Positions 52,688 to 61,914 of a stretch of 64,000 bases of DNA are shown one piece after another; position 1 is the first letter of the stretch; each line of letters begins with the position of its first letter. This DNA comes from Neisseriaceae bacterium (GTDB lineage Bacteria; Pseudomonadota; Gammaproteobacteria; Burkholderiales; UBA11063), in NCBI GenBank assembly GCA_003963245.1, contig RXJX01000001.1:1412-65411 (forward strand), in the 5' to 3' direction. The notes beneath the pieces were generated by a model, which ran no database searches, had not been told where the DNA came from, and saw nothing but the letters and a program-made list of their open reading frames with translations. The translations under genes were made by a program, and so were the position numbers.

Positions 52688-53929
52688 ATGGATATATTAA
52701 GTTTTATCGGTCTGTTTGTTTTATTGCTTGTTGCAAGTTTATTTTCGTTTTTAGAAACAGCGAGTGTTGCTATATCAGAGCATAAATTGATTGCATTAGC
52801 TGATGAAGAAGTCTGGGCAAGTTATGCGTTGAAATTAAAGCGGCAGCTAGAACGTGTGTTAATCTTTAGTTTATTTGGTAATAGCTTTTTTAATGCCTTA
52901 GTCACAACTTTATCGACAATGTTGGTATTAAAGATTTTTGGAACTGGTCACGAGCTTGTTTTATCCTTGTCAACACTATTAGTGACGTTGATGATCATTA
53001 TTTTTTCAGAGGCTGCACCTAAAATTATTGCATCTAAAGCGCCTGTTGCGGTTTTACGTGCGGTTGCTATCCCTTTGTATTTTTTGTTTATTATTACCCG
53101 ACCACTTATTTGGTTTATTGATAAAATAGTTTATTTTATCACTAGAGCATTAGGTGTGGGGCATGCTGATGGAACCTCGCTTGATGAGTTAAAGGCAATT
53201 GTTGCCGATAAGCGTTCACCGTTTGCTGAAGATCATCGTTCAATACTCCTGAACTCGATTGAATTGGAACAATTAGCGATTAAAGAAGTTGTGATTCCTT
53301 TGCGTAATGCTGAGATAGTTAACCTAGATGATGAATTGCAAAATATCCGAGACCAACTACAGCATCCCCATCATACTCGAATATTAGTTTGCGAAGGTAG
53401 TCTTGATCAAATTATAGGTTTTATTCACGCCAAAGACATTTTATCCTTAGGTTCAGAAGAATATGATTTGAATGACCTGCGTGGGTTAATCCGTAAAATT
53501 AATTTTATTCCTGATTTTATTCCGATTATCAAGCAGTTAACTGAAGCTCAGAAGCAGCGCGAACGTATTTTTGTGGTGGTTAATGAGTACGGTGATACCT
53601 TGGGTATAGCTTGTCTTGAAGATATGCTTGAGATTGTTTTTGGTGATTTTACGACTGATGCTCCACACCGTAGCTATTTAATGATTGAAGAAGCTCCTGG
53701 ACAATATATTGTTGATGGAGCTACGCTTGTACGAGAATTTAATGAAGCATATAACTTAGATTTACCTGCAAGTTATGACGCAATGAGTATTAATGGTTTG
53801 ATTATGAAGCATTTAGGCATTATTCCTAGTCCCAATTTCTGTTTCAGGATAAATAATTTATGTTTTGAAGTTTTGAATGTTGGTAAATATTGGGCCGAAA
53901 GAGTTCGTGTTTCACAGATCTCAGAATAA
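52688..53929 (+). CDS. CNNM/CorC-family membrane protein with CBS domains
   Basis: A 413-residue protein. The N-terminal DUF21 membrane domain (about 1-150) has spans FIGLFVLLLVASLFSFLE, LLVTLMIIIFSEAAPKIIA and IPLYFLFIITRPLIWFI, with the family signature SFLETASVAISEHK. Two CBS domains (about 195-320) and the C-terminal CorC_HlyC domain (IEEAPGQYIVDGATLVREFNEA) follow. Related proteins are linked to magnesium or cobalt efflux or haemolysin-like roles. It precedes pilB by 72 bases, but a shared role with pili is not expected. Confidence 0.9.
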   Translation: MDILSFIGLFVLLLVASLFSFLETASVAISEHKLIALADEEVWASYALKLKRQLERVLIFSLFGNSFFNALVTTLSTMLVLKIFGTGHELVLSLSTLLVTLMIIIFSEAAPKIIASKAPVAVLRAVAIPLYFLFIITRPLIWFIDKIVYFITRALGVGHADGTSLDELKAIVADKRSPFAEDHRSILLNSIELEQLAIKEVVIPLRNAEIVNLDDELQNIRDQLQHPHHTRILVCEGSLDQIIGFIHAKDILSLGSEEYDLNDLRGLIRKINFIPDFIPIIKQLTEAQKQRERIFVVVNEYGDTLGIACLEDMLEIVFGDFTTDAPHRSYLMIEEAPGQYIVDGATLVREFNEAYNLDLPASYDAMSINGLIMKHLGIIPSPNFCFRINNLCFEVLNVGKYWAERVRVSQISE

Positions 53930-54001
53930 TTAAATCAGTACATTTGAGCATACATGATAAAATATCAGGTTAAATGGTAATAATTTTACAAAGCTAAAAA
54001 C

Positions 54002-55702
54002 ATGGCATTAAATAGTGGTATATTTACAATTTTGGCACAAGCTGGGTTATTACAACCAGACGATATAAAAAAAGTTACAGATACAGCAGCTCAGGAGCGA
54101 ATTTCAATAATTAGTGCTATATCTAAGGTGAAGCCTGAAATAACAGTTCATAAGATCATGAATATTCTTGCTTCATTTTATGGGATACCTGTTTTAGATA
54201 TTGAAGCATTTAATCTTGATTTTATGCCAGTGGGTCTGATTAGTATGGATATTATTATCAATAACAAAATTGTACCACTGGTCAAACGAGGCAAGCTTTT
54301 GAAGCTTGCGGTTGTAGATCCAACCAATAAAGAATTATTTGACTCAATTAGTTTTAAAACAGGTCTGAAGATTGATTTAATTCTAGTTGAAGAGTCTCAG
54401 TTGGAGCGGGTAATTAATCAAAACAGTAGTAATTATTTTAAAACTATTGATTTGGACGAATCCGCTTTGGAGGGGGTTGAATTTGCTACTGAAGATGACG
54501 GCGGTAGCACAGATATGGTTAATTCGGGTGATGATGACCAGCCAATTGTAAAATTTGTACATAAAATGATTTTTGATGCCGTACAAATGGGGGCTTCTGA
54601 TATCCATTTTGAACCATATGAAAAAAATTATCGTGTGCGTTATCGGATTGACGGTGTTTTAAGTGAAATTGCTACTCCTCCGATGGCGCTGAAAGATAAG
54701 ATTGCTGCGCGGATTAAAGTGGTGTCAAAATTAGATATTTCCGAACGGCGGGTGCCACAAGATGGACGTTTACGTCTTGCGGTGTCTCAAAATCAAATTA
54801 TTGATTTCCGGGTTAGCACCTTGCCGACCTCATTTGGTGAAAAAATTGTGTTGCGGATTTTGGATCGTAAAGCTGCAAGCTTAGGGATTGAAGCTCTTGG
54901 ATTTGATCCGGATCAGAAAAAAATTATTGTGGATTCAGTATCTCGTCCATACGGCATGGTGTTGGTAACTGGCCCTACGGGTTCGGGTAAAACGGTTTCC
55001 CTCTATACTTGTTTAAATATGCTTAACGACAGTAGCCGTAATATTTCAACAGCAGAAGATCCAATTGAGATCCCTTTGGCTGGAATCAACCAAGTAGCGA
55101 TTAATGAAAAAACAGGTTTGACGTTTGGAGTAGCGCTTAGAGCTTTTTTACGGCAAGATCCTGATGTAATTATGGTTGGTGAGATTCGTGATTACGATAC
55201 TGCCGAAATGGCAATCAAGGCAGCACAGACTGGACATTTGGTACTGTCCACTTTGCATACTAATGACGCTCCATCGGCTTTGGTACGTTTAGTAAGTATG
55301 GGAGTTCCAGCCTATAATGTCGGCGATTCAATTTTGGCAATTATTGCTCAGCGTTTGGTACGTAGACTATGCCCACAGTGTAAGCGTTTGGCAAAAATGG
55401 AAAAAGTAGCCTTGATTGAGGCTGGGTTTACACCCGAAGAAGTAGATGCAGGATGGCAACCGTATATAGCGGTGGGCTGTTATGCTTGTCACAATACTGG
55501 CTATAAAGGACGGGTTGGTGTGTTTGAAACTATGGCGATTTCAGACGAGCTTAAACGTTTGATTCTGTTAAGCGCAACATCTGTAGAGCTTGCTGCCCAA
55601 GCGCGCAAGGAAGGGGTGTTAAGTTTGCGGCAAAGCGGTCTAAATAAAGTGCGTTTAGGAGTAACCTCTTTATCTGAAATTGAAGCTAATACTAATGGGT
55701 AA
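54002..55702 (+). CDS. pilB: Type IV pilus extension ATPase
   Basis: A 566-residue GspE/PilB ATPase. An N-terminal MshEN-like domain (about 1-150) precedes the catalytic half: GASDIHFEPYEKNYRVRYRIDG (Asp box region), GPTGSGKTVSLYTCLNML (Walker A), MVGEIRDYDTAEMAIKAAQTGH (Walker B), STLHTNDAPSALVRL (His box), and CPQCKRLAKMEKVA with the CxxC...CxxC zinc knot completed by CYACHNTGYKG. It powers pilus assembly and, in many relatives, DNA uptake. pilC and pilD follow without promoter gaps. Confidence 0.96.
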   Translation: MALNSGIFTILAQAGLLQPDDIKKVTDTAAQERISIISAISKVKPEITVHKIMNILASFYGIPVLDIEAFNLDFMPVGLISMDIIINNKIVPLVKRGKLLKLAVVDPTNKELFDSISFKTGLKIDLILVEESQLERVINQNSSNYFKTIDLDESALEGVEFATEDDGGSTDMVNSGDDDQPIVKFVHKMIFDAVQMGASDIHFEPYEKNYRVRYRIDGVLSEIATPPMALKDKIAARIKVVSKLDISERRVPQDGRLRLAVSQNQIIDFRVSTLPTSFGEKIVLRILDRKAASLGIEALGFDPDQKKIIVDSVSRPYGMVLVTGPTGSGKTVSLYTCLNMLNDSSRNISTAEDPIEIPLAGINQVAINEKTGLTFGVALRAFLRQDPDVIMVGEIRDYDTAEMAIKAAQTGHLVLSTLHTNDAPSALVRLVSMGVPAYNVGDSILAIIAQRLVRRLCPQCKRLAKMEKVALIEAGFTPEEVDAGWQPYIAVGCYACHNTGYKGRVGVFETMAISDELKRLILLSATSVELAAQARKEGVLSLRQSGLNKVRLGVTSLSEIEANTNG

Positions 55703-55707
55703 ACAAA

Positions 55708-57081
55708 ATGGCGACTAAGAAAGATAAGCAGAATCCTCGTGAGTTAAGTTGGTTCTATGAAGGTAGAACCAAAAACGGTGATTTAGTTACTGGAACGGTT
55801 GAGGCTGAAACTGCCATTATCGCAAGGGTTAAATTACGTAAACGGGATATTATTCCATTCTCGGTTAAGCGCCGTAGCAGTCTTTCTTTTATGAATGATA
55901 TCTTAGCGCAGTTCAAGTTTAAAGCCAGTACGCAAGAGAAAAGATTAAGCTTATTTGCTAAGTTAGCACGTTCTAAAGAAATCCACGAGTTAGCCAATAA
56001 GGATGGAGCCACAACTGATAAAGAGAAGAAAAAAGTCAAAAAACCAGTAAAAGATAAAGAGATTACGGTTTTTATTAAGCAGTTTGTAGTGGTGATTAAA
56101 TCTGGCGTTCCATTGCTAAAAACATTTGATATAGTAATTCGCGGACAGGAAAATAAAAAATTTTATGAGATTTTAGAAGATATTAAATTTGGGGTGGAAA
56201 ATGGCTTAAGCTTGTCGGAAGCATTTGGGACATATCCGATGGTTTTTGATGCATTATTTATTAACTTCCTATCAATCGGTGAAAAAGGCGGGATTTTAGA
56301 AACCTTGCTGACTCGTTATATCGAATATAAAGAGAAGATTGATGCTGTTAAGCGTAAAGTTAAATCAGCTATGGCATACCCGGTTATTGTGGTAATTGTA
56401 TCAACGATAGTGTTAGCTATTGTCTTAGGGTTTGTGGTTCCGCAATTCCAGAAGATTTTTGAGGGGATGGGAGCGAAATTACCAGCACCAACCTTAATAG
56501 TGGTCGCGGTCTCTCATTTCATAATTGGTTTTTGGTGGTTAATCATTGGAGCAATTGTTGGTGCATTTTTTGCGTTTAAGTCTGCCTATCGCGGTATTCC
56601 ACGTTTTAGGTTTTTTGTTGACAGCGCAATTTTTAAAGTACCACTTTTGGGAGAATTAGCTCAGAAAACATTGATTTCGCGTTGGACACGAACGCTTTCG
56701 CTATTGTTTTCAGCTGGTGTCCCGCTTAATGATGCTCTGCGTTCGATAGCTCTTTTGGTTGATAATTATCTATATGGTGCAGCGACTTTAAATATTCAGA
56801 AGGATGTAGAGTCGGGAAGTAGCTTATATAACGCTATGCTGACTACGGATATATTCCCCAATATGGTTAATCAGATGGTTGCTGTCGGCGAGGAAGCTGG
56901 TTCATTAGATTTCTTATTACAATCTATCGCAGATTACTATGATCAAGAAATTGAAATGGTGATTGAAACACTCTTGTCATTAATTGAACCAGCAACTATC
57001 GTAATTTTAGGTAGTGTTTTGGGCTCAATTATTGTTGCAATTTATTTACCGCTATTCCATTTGGGAGACGTGGTTGGTTAA
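55708..57081 (+). CDS. pilC: Type IV pilus inner-membrane platform protein
   Basis: A 457-residue protein of the PilC/GspF family with two T2SSF domains. The first is at about 110-235 (FIKQFVVVIKSGVPLLKTFDI, LSIGEKGGILETLLTRY); membrane spans are near 228-250, 275-297 and 425-450. The second domain has RWTRTLSLLFSAGVPLNDALRSI and VAVGEEAGSLDFLL. Common PilC proteins have about 405 residues; the excess lies before the first domain, a Lys-rich insert of some 45 residues (about 60-110). It sits five bases after pilB, so they are in one operon. Confidence 0.95.
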   Translation: MATKKDKQNPRELSWFYEGRTKNGDLVTGTVEAETAIIARVKLRKRDIIPFSVKRRSSLSFMNDILAQFKFKASTQEKRLSLFAKLARSKEIHELANKDGATTDKEKKKVKKPVKDKEITVFIKQFVVVIKSGVPLLKTFDIVIRGQENKKFYEILEDIKFGVENGLSLSEAFGTYPMVFDALFINFLSIGEKGGILETLLTRYIEYKEKIDAVKRKVKSAMAYPVIVVIVSTIVLAIVLGFVVPQFQKIFEGMGAKLPAPTLIVVAVSHFIIGFWWLIIGAIVGAFFAFKSAYRGIPRFRFFVDSAIFKVPLLGELAQKTLISRWTRTLSLLFSAGVPLNDALRSIALLVDNYLYGAATLNIQKDVESGSSLYNAMLTTDIFPNMVNQMVAVGEEAGSLDFLLQSIADYYDQEIEMVIETLLSLIEPATIVILGSVLGSIIVAIYLPLFHLGDVVG

Positions 57082-57098
57082 TATTAAGTAGGTTTTAT

Positions 57099-57971
57099 AT
57101 GTTTGATTTATTTGGTTTTTTATTTTTAAACAGCTTATTGTTTCGTGCAATATGTTTATTGATTGTTGGTCTATGCATTGGGAGTTTTCTTAATGTAATT
57201 ATTTATCGCCTGCCAATTATGCTTAATCGTAAGTGGCGTAATGAGTGTATTGAAGTGCTTGGCGATGAATGTACTTTAAGTCCGGATGAGACTCGATTCA
57301 ATCTGGTGCATCCACATTCACATTGTCCGAAATGTCAGGCTAAGGTTCCTGTGTGGACAAATATTCCGTTGATTGGTTATTTTATTATTGGTGGTAAATG
57401 TACTAGCTGTAAAGCAAAAATCTCATTTCGTTATCCTTTAGTTGAAGCTCTTTGCGGAATACTATTTGTTGCGGTTGGTTATGTTTTCAATGATCCATGG
57501 GCGTTGTTTGGTGGCTTAATTTTCGTCTCAGTAGTCTTATCTTTGATGATGATAGACTTAGATACCTTTTTGTTACCTGATGAATTGACTTTGCCATTGG
57601 TTTGGCTTGGTTTGCTTTTTAATCTGCATGGTGGAATCTGTGGTGGTCTAACTAATGCTGTAATTGGTGCAGTTGCAGGCTATATGATTTTATGGTTGTT
57701 ATTCTGGATCTTTAAATTGATTACTAAGAAAGAAGGTATGGGCTATGGAGACTTTAAGCTGCTCGCAGCGATTGGTGCATGGCTTGGCTGGCAAAATCTT
57801 CTTAGTGTTTTGATCCTATCTTCGGTATGTGGCATTATTTATGCAGTAACCTTGCGTTTATGTGGTAAGTTAAATGCTGGTAATCCGATTCCATTTGGTC
57901 CATTTCTTGGTGCTGCGGGAATATTGGTGCTATTGTTTGCAAATGAATTATTTCCTTTAATCATGTATTGA
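57099..57971 (+). CDS. pilD: Prepilin peptidase/N-methyltransferase
   Basis: A 290-residue polytopic enzyme that cuts and methylates type IV prepilins. The N-terminal cytosolic part has GSFLNVIIYRLPIML and two CxxC pairs (HCPKCQAK, KCTSCKAK). The two catalytic aspartates are in MIDLDTFLLPDELT and GMGYGDFKLLAAIGAWLGW. Multiple spans follow from residue 120. The length fits. It is 17 bases after pilC and nine before coaE, the gene order of Neisseriales and many other betaproteobacteria. Confidence 0.96.
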   Translation: MFDLFGFLFLNSLLFRAICLLIVGLCIGSFLNVIIYRLPIMLNRKWRNECIEVLGDECTLSPDETRFNLVHPHSHCPKCQAKVPVWTNIPLIGYFIIGGKCTSCKAKISFRYPLVEALCGILFVAVGYVFNDPWALFGGLIFVSVVLSLMMIDLDTFLLPDELTLPLVWLGLLFNLHGGICGGLTNAVIGAVAGYMILWLLFWIFKLITKKEGMGYGDFKLLAAIGAWLGWQNLLSVLILSSVCGIIYAVTLRLCGKLNAGNPIPFGPFLGAAGILVLLFANELFPLIMY

Positions 57972-57980
57972 GTCAGGATA

Positions 57981-58586
57981 ATGACTAAAATGGTGATTGG
58001 CTTAACTGGATTAATTGGTAGTGGCAAATCAACTGTGGCAAAGCTTTTTGCAGAACGAGGTGCTCAGGTTATTGATACAGATGCCATTGCTCATCAACTA
58101 ACTCTGCCAAATGGCTTTGCATTATCTGCAATTCAAAAAGAGTTTGGTAATGACCTTGTTGATGATGGCGGTGTTTTAGATCGTCGACGATTGCGCGAGA
58201 TGGTTTTTAACAATGATCTATTACATCAACGACTTGAAAAATTAATCCATCCATTGATTTTGGCAGAAATGCGTAATCAATTACTTAATAATTCTTCTGC
58301 CTGTTATTCGATGGTTGTGGTTCCGTTATTATTTCGAGCACCAGACTATTTGGCTATAACCGATCGTAATATTTTTGTAGATACTGAATACCCAGAGTTG
58401 CTAAAAAGGCTCATGCAAAGAAGCGGTTTAAATCAAAGTATGGTTGATGCTATTCTTAAGCGACAGGTTGCTCGTAATACGCAATTAGAGTTAGCAGACG
58501 ATGTAATTATTAATAATGATGGGATTGAGGCATTAATTCCACAAGTTGATCGATTGCATGCTCAATATTTATTATCAGGTAACTAG
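57981..58586 (+). CDS. coaE: Dephospho-CoA kinase
   Basis: A 201-residue P-loop kinase doing the last step of CoA synthesis. The P loop is GLTGLIGSGKSTVAKLFAE; DTDAIAHQLT and HPLILAEMR are the acceptor and CoA-binding signs; VVVPLLFRAPDYLAITDR is the lid/linker. In E. coli and Neisseria, coaE lies next to pilD, as here. It overlaps no gene but is only nine bases after pilD. Confidence 0.95.
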   Translation: MTKMVIGLTGLIGSGKSTVAKLFAERGAQVIDTDAIAHQLTLPNGFALSAIQKEFGNDLVDDGGVLDRRRLREMVFNNDLLHQRLEKLIHPLILAEMRNQLLNNSSACYSMVVVPLLFRAPDYLAITDRNIFVDTEYPELLKRLMQRSGLNQSMVDAILKRQVARNTQLELADDVIINNDGIEALIPQVDRLHAQYLLSGN

Positions 58587-60677
58587 ATGCGTAAAATTTA
58601 TCAAATTAAAATCTCACGACAGAGTGTACGCTTTGTTTTGTGGGGAATGTTTTTTTTATTTTTTTTAACGGTATGTATTCCGTTGTTATTTTTTTATTAT
58701 TTGTTTGATGCAAATAAAGTTAAACAAATGGTAATAAATCAATTTAACAATAAAAATTATGCAGTAATTATTAATGGTACGGTTGAGCCTCGTTCTTGGC
58801 ATGGTTTAAGTTTATTTATTTCTGATTTAACCGTTCAAGATAATACACACCATGAAGTCTTGCATATCAATACTGCAAATTGTCAGTTGTCATGGCTGGA
58901 TTTGATTGTCGGACACTATAAAGTTAGAAGAATTGCATTAAACGGGGTAACTTTTTTTCAACCAGAACAAAAGGATAGTAGGTACGCCGATTTATTGGAT
59001 TATGATAGTATTGCGCATTCAGAGTTTGGGCATTTGCAGACTTTGTCAATTACCAATTTAAACTGGATTGAGTCACAAGATCAGTATATCATCCGTGATG
59101 CGAGTATGTCGTTGACGAGCATTGAAACCAAGCCGTTAGTACAACTAAGCTTTAAAAGTGGCAGATATAACACTGATTTTGCAATTCGCGGAAATATTAG
59201 CAAAGCAGATACCGATAATTTGAATATTGAACAATTAAGTACCATGATCGATGCGCCAAAAATGCATGTTGAATTGCAGTCTGTTGGTCATTATGATTAT
59301 ATTAATCAAAAACTTTGGGTTGAAAATACTAATGGAGTTATTAGCTCAAAGAAATATAATGGTAACCTGCATATAGATACAATGCTGCTATCGATGTATG
59401 GTTTAACAGTTCATGATTTAGCGATGACCTTAACAGCGGGATTAAAAAATGGTTCACAAAGCTTAGTTATAAACTCGCTTAATTTAAGAACTAATAATTA
59501 CAGTGATTTTTCAATTGATAATAGTAAGATAAAATATAATGCGCAAAATAATCTCCGCAAAGTTAATTTAGAGCTGGGCTTAGTTGCGACGAAAGTTGAT
59601 TCAAAATTTAATGTTGCTAATCAGAGTTGTAATCTTGGCTTATCAATAACACCGAACCAAGTTAATGCTGCCGTATTTTCTAGTTCTTTAAATGGTAGCT
59701 GTAATTATCATGAGTCAGACAACTGGGTAGGAGTACAATTACGAGGATTAATTGATGGAGCGAGTGCTAAAATTGATGCCGAATATGCGGTTAATAATGA
59801 TAAAGATTTCTTAAAGTTGAACGGGACAGTTAATGCATTAAACTTATCGCGATTTATGAGTTCAGCACAAGGTAGTCTTCCTCTGTATTCTGATAGTAGC
59901 GTTTTGCCATTTAATTGGTTAAATTGGCTTGATTTGGAAGCAAATCTCAAGATTAATAACCTTGATTTAAGTCATATTCATTTGACTAATGTGGACAGTG
60001 CACTAATTGTGAAAGACAAGACATTAAAATTAACTCGCTTACATGCCAATCTCTATGATAATGGTATTATTGATGGTACTGCGGTGATTAAAGTTAATCA
60101 CGATGCTTACGATGTATCAATAGATAATCAAGTTAGCAATGTAGATTTAAAAAAGATGTTTGTTAATTTGTTTGACGTTAGTGCAATCAATGGTCTGGCT
60201 GATTTTACTTTTAATACTCAGGCGAACAATGCTCGAACCTATCAGGATTTGCGTAAAAATTTGGATGGTATAATTGGTTTAAAGGTTCGCAATGGTGGAT
60301 TTAGTGGTGTAGATTTTAGTTTATTCTTGAGTCCGGAAAATTTGGCTGCGTTTCAAAGTAAGAGTCAGCTGATGACAAAATTCTCCACCTTGAATGCCAA
60401 TTTTGAGTTTGAGAGTGGTATTTCAAAAAATAGTAGTATTAACTTTAGCTCGCCAAGTATTTTAGCTACTGGAAATGGAGTAATTGATTTTGCTGCTACT
60501 AAAATAAACTATCGTTTAAATGTTAGCAGTATTATGCCATTAAATGAGCAACACATTAAATCAGTCTCGATACCGGTAGGAATTGATGGGAATTTATTTA
60601 GTCCACAAATTTCAATTCAAAACATGACATTAAATACGGTTGAACCTAAAGTCGCTAAACCACGTAAACATAGATAA
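58587..60677 (+). CDS. AsmA-family protein
   Basis: A 696-residue protein with one N-terminal membrane span (FVLWGMFFLFFLTVCIPLLFF) and a long periplasmic beta-rich part. The AsmA C-terminal signature is visible (LKVRNGGFSGVDFSLFL, then STLNANFEFESGISKNSS and LATGNGVIDFAATKINYRLNV). AsmA-like proteins are bridge-like lipid carriers between the inner and outer membranes. The start is one base after coaE. It is transcribed with the pilus genes but probably works in envelope maintenance. The middle is poorly conserved. Confidence 0.85.
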   Translation: MRKIYQIKISRQSVRFVLWGMFFLFFLTVCIPLLFFYYLFDANKVKQMVINQFNNKNYAVIINGTVEPRSWHGLSLFISDLTVQDNTHHEVLHINTANCQLSWLDLIVGHYKVRRIALNGVTFFQPEQKDSRYADLLDYDSIAHSEFGHLQTLSITNLNWIESQDQYIIRDASMSLTSIETKPLVQLSFKSGRYNTDFAIRGNISKADTDNLNIEQLSTMIDAPKMHVELQSVGHYDYINQKLWVENTNGVISSKKYNGNLHIDTMLLSMYGLTVHDLAMTLTAGLKNGSQSLVINSLNLRTNNYSDFSIDNSKIKYNAQNNLRKVNLELGLVATKVDSKFNVANQSCNLGLSITPNQVNAAVFSSSLNGSCNYHESDNWVGVQLRGLIDGASAKIDAEYAVNNDKDFLKLNGTVNALNLSRFMSSAQGSLPLYSDSSVLPFNWLNWLDLEANLKINNLDLSHIHLTNVDSALIVKDKTLKLTRLHANLYDNGIIDGTAVIKVNHDAYDVSIDNQVSNVDLKKMFVNLFDVSAINGLADFTFNTQANNARTYQDLRKNLDGIIGLKVRNGGFSGVDFSLFLSPENLAAFQSKSQLMTKFSTLNANFEFESGISKNSSINFSSPSILATGNGVIDFAATKINYRLNVSSIMPLNEQHIKSVSIPVGIDGNLFSPQISIQNMTLNTVEPKVAKPRKHR

Positions 60678-60685
60678 GGTATTTT

Positions 60686-61018
60686 ATGAATAACATCATT
60701 AAGGTTAATATTCAAAGCAGGCAAGACTTGTTAAAGATGTACATTCAGCAATTTAAATCTGGAGGCATTTTTATCAGTGGGAATTATGGTTATCAGCTTG
60801 GGGAGGAAGTTTTTCTGATTATAACTTTACCAGAAGGGGGCGAAAATATTGCGGTGAGCGGTAAAGTTAATTGGATTAGTCCAAATTCTGCGGTTGGCTA
60901 TCCACCTGGAATTGGTGTTCATTTTAATCAGGATCGAGCTGGCTCAGATGCCAGATCTAAAATTGAGATTATGCTAGGTGGCTCATTGCAAAACCAAGCA
61001 AATAGCTATACTTTTTGA
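60686..61018 (+). CDS. pilZ: PilZ-domain protein
   Basis: A 110-residue single PilZ-like domain (GIFISGNYGYQLGEEVFLIITLPEG and VSGKVNWISPNSAVGYPPGIGVHF). It lacks the RxxxR and D/NxSxxG motifs needed for cyclic-di-GMP binding, as in the type IV-pilus PilZ class, which binds PilB or FimX-like partners. Its closeness to the pilB operon supports this role. It is 8 bases after the AsmA-like gene and 9 before dapA. Confidence 0.88.
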   Translation: MNNIIKVNIQSRQDLLKMYIQQFKSGGIFISGNYGYQLGEEVFLIITLPEGGENIAVSGKVNWISPNSAVGYPPGIGVHFNQDRAGSDARSKIEIMLGGSLQNQANSYTF

Positions 61019-61027
61019 GAGGGAAAC

Positions 61028-61906
61028 ATGCTAAGAGGATGTATAACTGCAATTGTTACACCATTTTTTGAAGATGGTAGTATTGATTATCAATCATTGA
61101 CTAAATTTACTGAATGGCAGATTAACAATGGTGTTTCTGGATTAGTTGTTGTTGGCTCAACTGGTGAGGCTGCGGCATTGACTGATTCTGAAAAACTAGC
61201 TGTGATTCGTCATGTTGTTGAAGTTAATCGTGGACGTGTGCCCTTGATTGTGGGAAGCGGAACTGCTGCTACTGCAATGACTTTAGAGTTTATTGATGAA
61301 GTTAATCAACTCTCAGGTGTTGATTATTTAATGTGTTTGGTACCATACTATGTAAAGCCAACTCAAAATGGCTTATATCAACATTTTGCAGCGGTGGCAA
61401 AGCGATCTAAATTTCCAGTAATTTTATACAATGTACCAGGACGCACTGCTTGTAATTTAGCTGATGACACGGTATTGCGTTTAGCTCGTGATTTTGAAAA
61501 TATTGTAGCAATCAAAGATGCAACAGGTGATTTAAAACGTTGTACTTATTTAATGGCGAACAAGCCAGAACGTTTTACTTTGCTCTCAGGCGATGATTTT
61601 AGTGCGCTTGCATTTATGCTTGCAGGTGGTTCAGGGGTTATTTCAGTTGCAAGTAATATTCGCCCAAGTCAATTTAGTCAAATGTGTGCTTACGCTTTAG
61701 CAGGAGAACGCGATGCAGCTTTGGCGATTAATAAGCAACTTTCATCTTTGTATGATGCATTATTTTGCGAATCCAATCCAATTCCAGTAAAATGGGGGTT
61801 ATGTGAAGAGCAGCAAATTGCTTATGGAACACTGCGCTTGCCATTGACTGAACTAAGTAGCAGCTATCATAATAGATTTAGAGATATTCTCGAACAAATT
61901 CAATAG
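61028..61906 (+). CDS. dapA: 4-hydroxy-tetrahydrodipicolinate synthase
   Basis: A 292-residue TIM-barrel lyase for lysine and meso-diaminopimelate synthesis. GCITAIVTPFFEDGSIDY starts it; GSTGEAAALTDSE holds the Thr residues of the proton relay; YNVPGRTACN has the Tyr and Arg; NIVAIKDATGD has the Schiff-base Lys. The length is typical. A GAGAGGG site precedes the ATG. bamC follows after eight bases, the usual dapA-bamC pairing of gamma- and betaproteobacteria. Confidence 0.97.
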   Translation: MLRGCITAIVTPFFEDGSIDYQSLTKFTEWQINNGVSGLVVVGSTGEAAALTDSEKLAVIRHVVEVNRGRVPLIVGSGTAATAMTLEFIDEVNQLSGVDYLMCLVPYYVKPTQNGLYQHFAAVAKRSKFPVILYNVPGRTACNLADDTVLRLARDFENIVAIKDATGDLKRCTYLMANKPERFTLLSGDDFSALAFMLAGGSGVISVASNIRPSQFSQMCAYALAGERDAALAINKQLSSLYDALFCESNPIPVKWGLCEEQQIAYGTLRLPLTELSSSYHNRFRDILEQIQ

Positions 61907-61914
61907 GTTGATTT

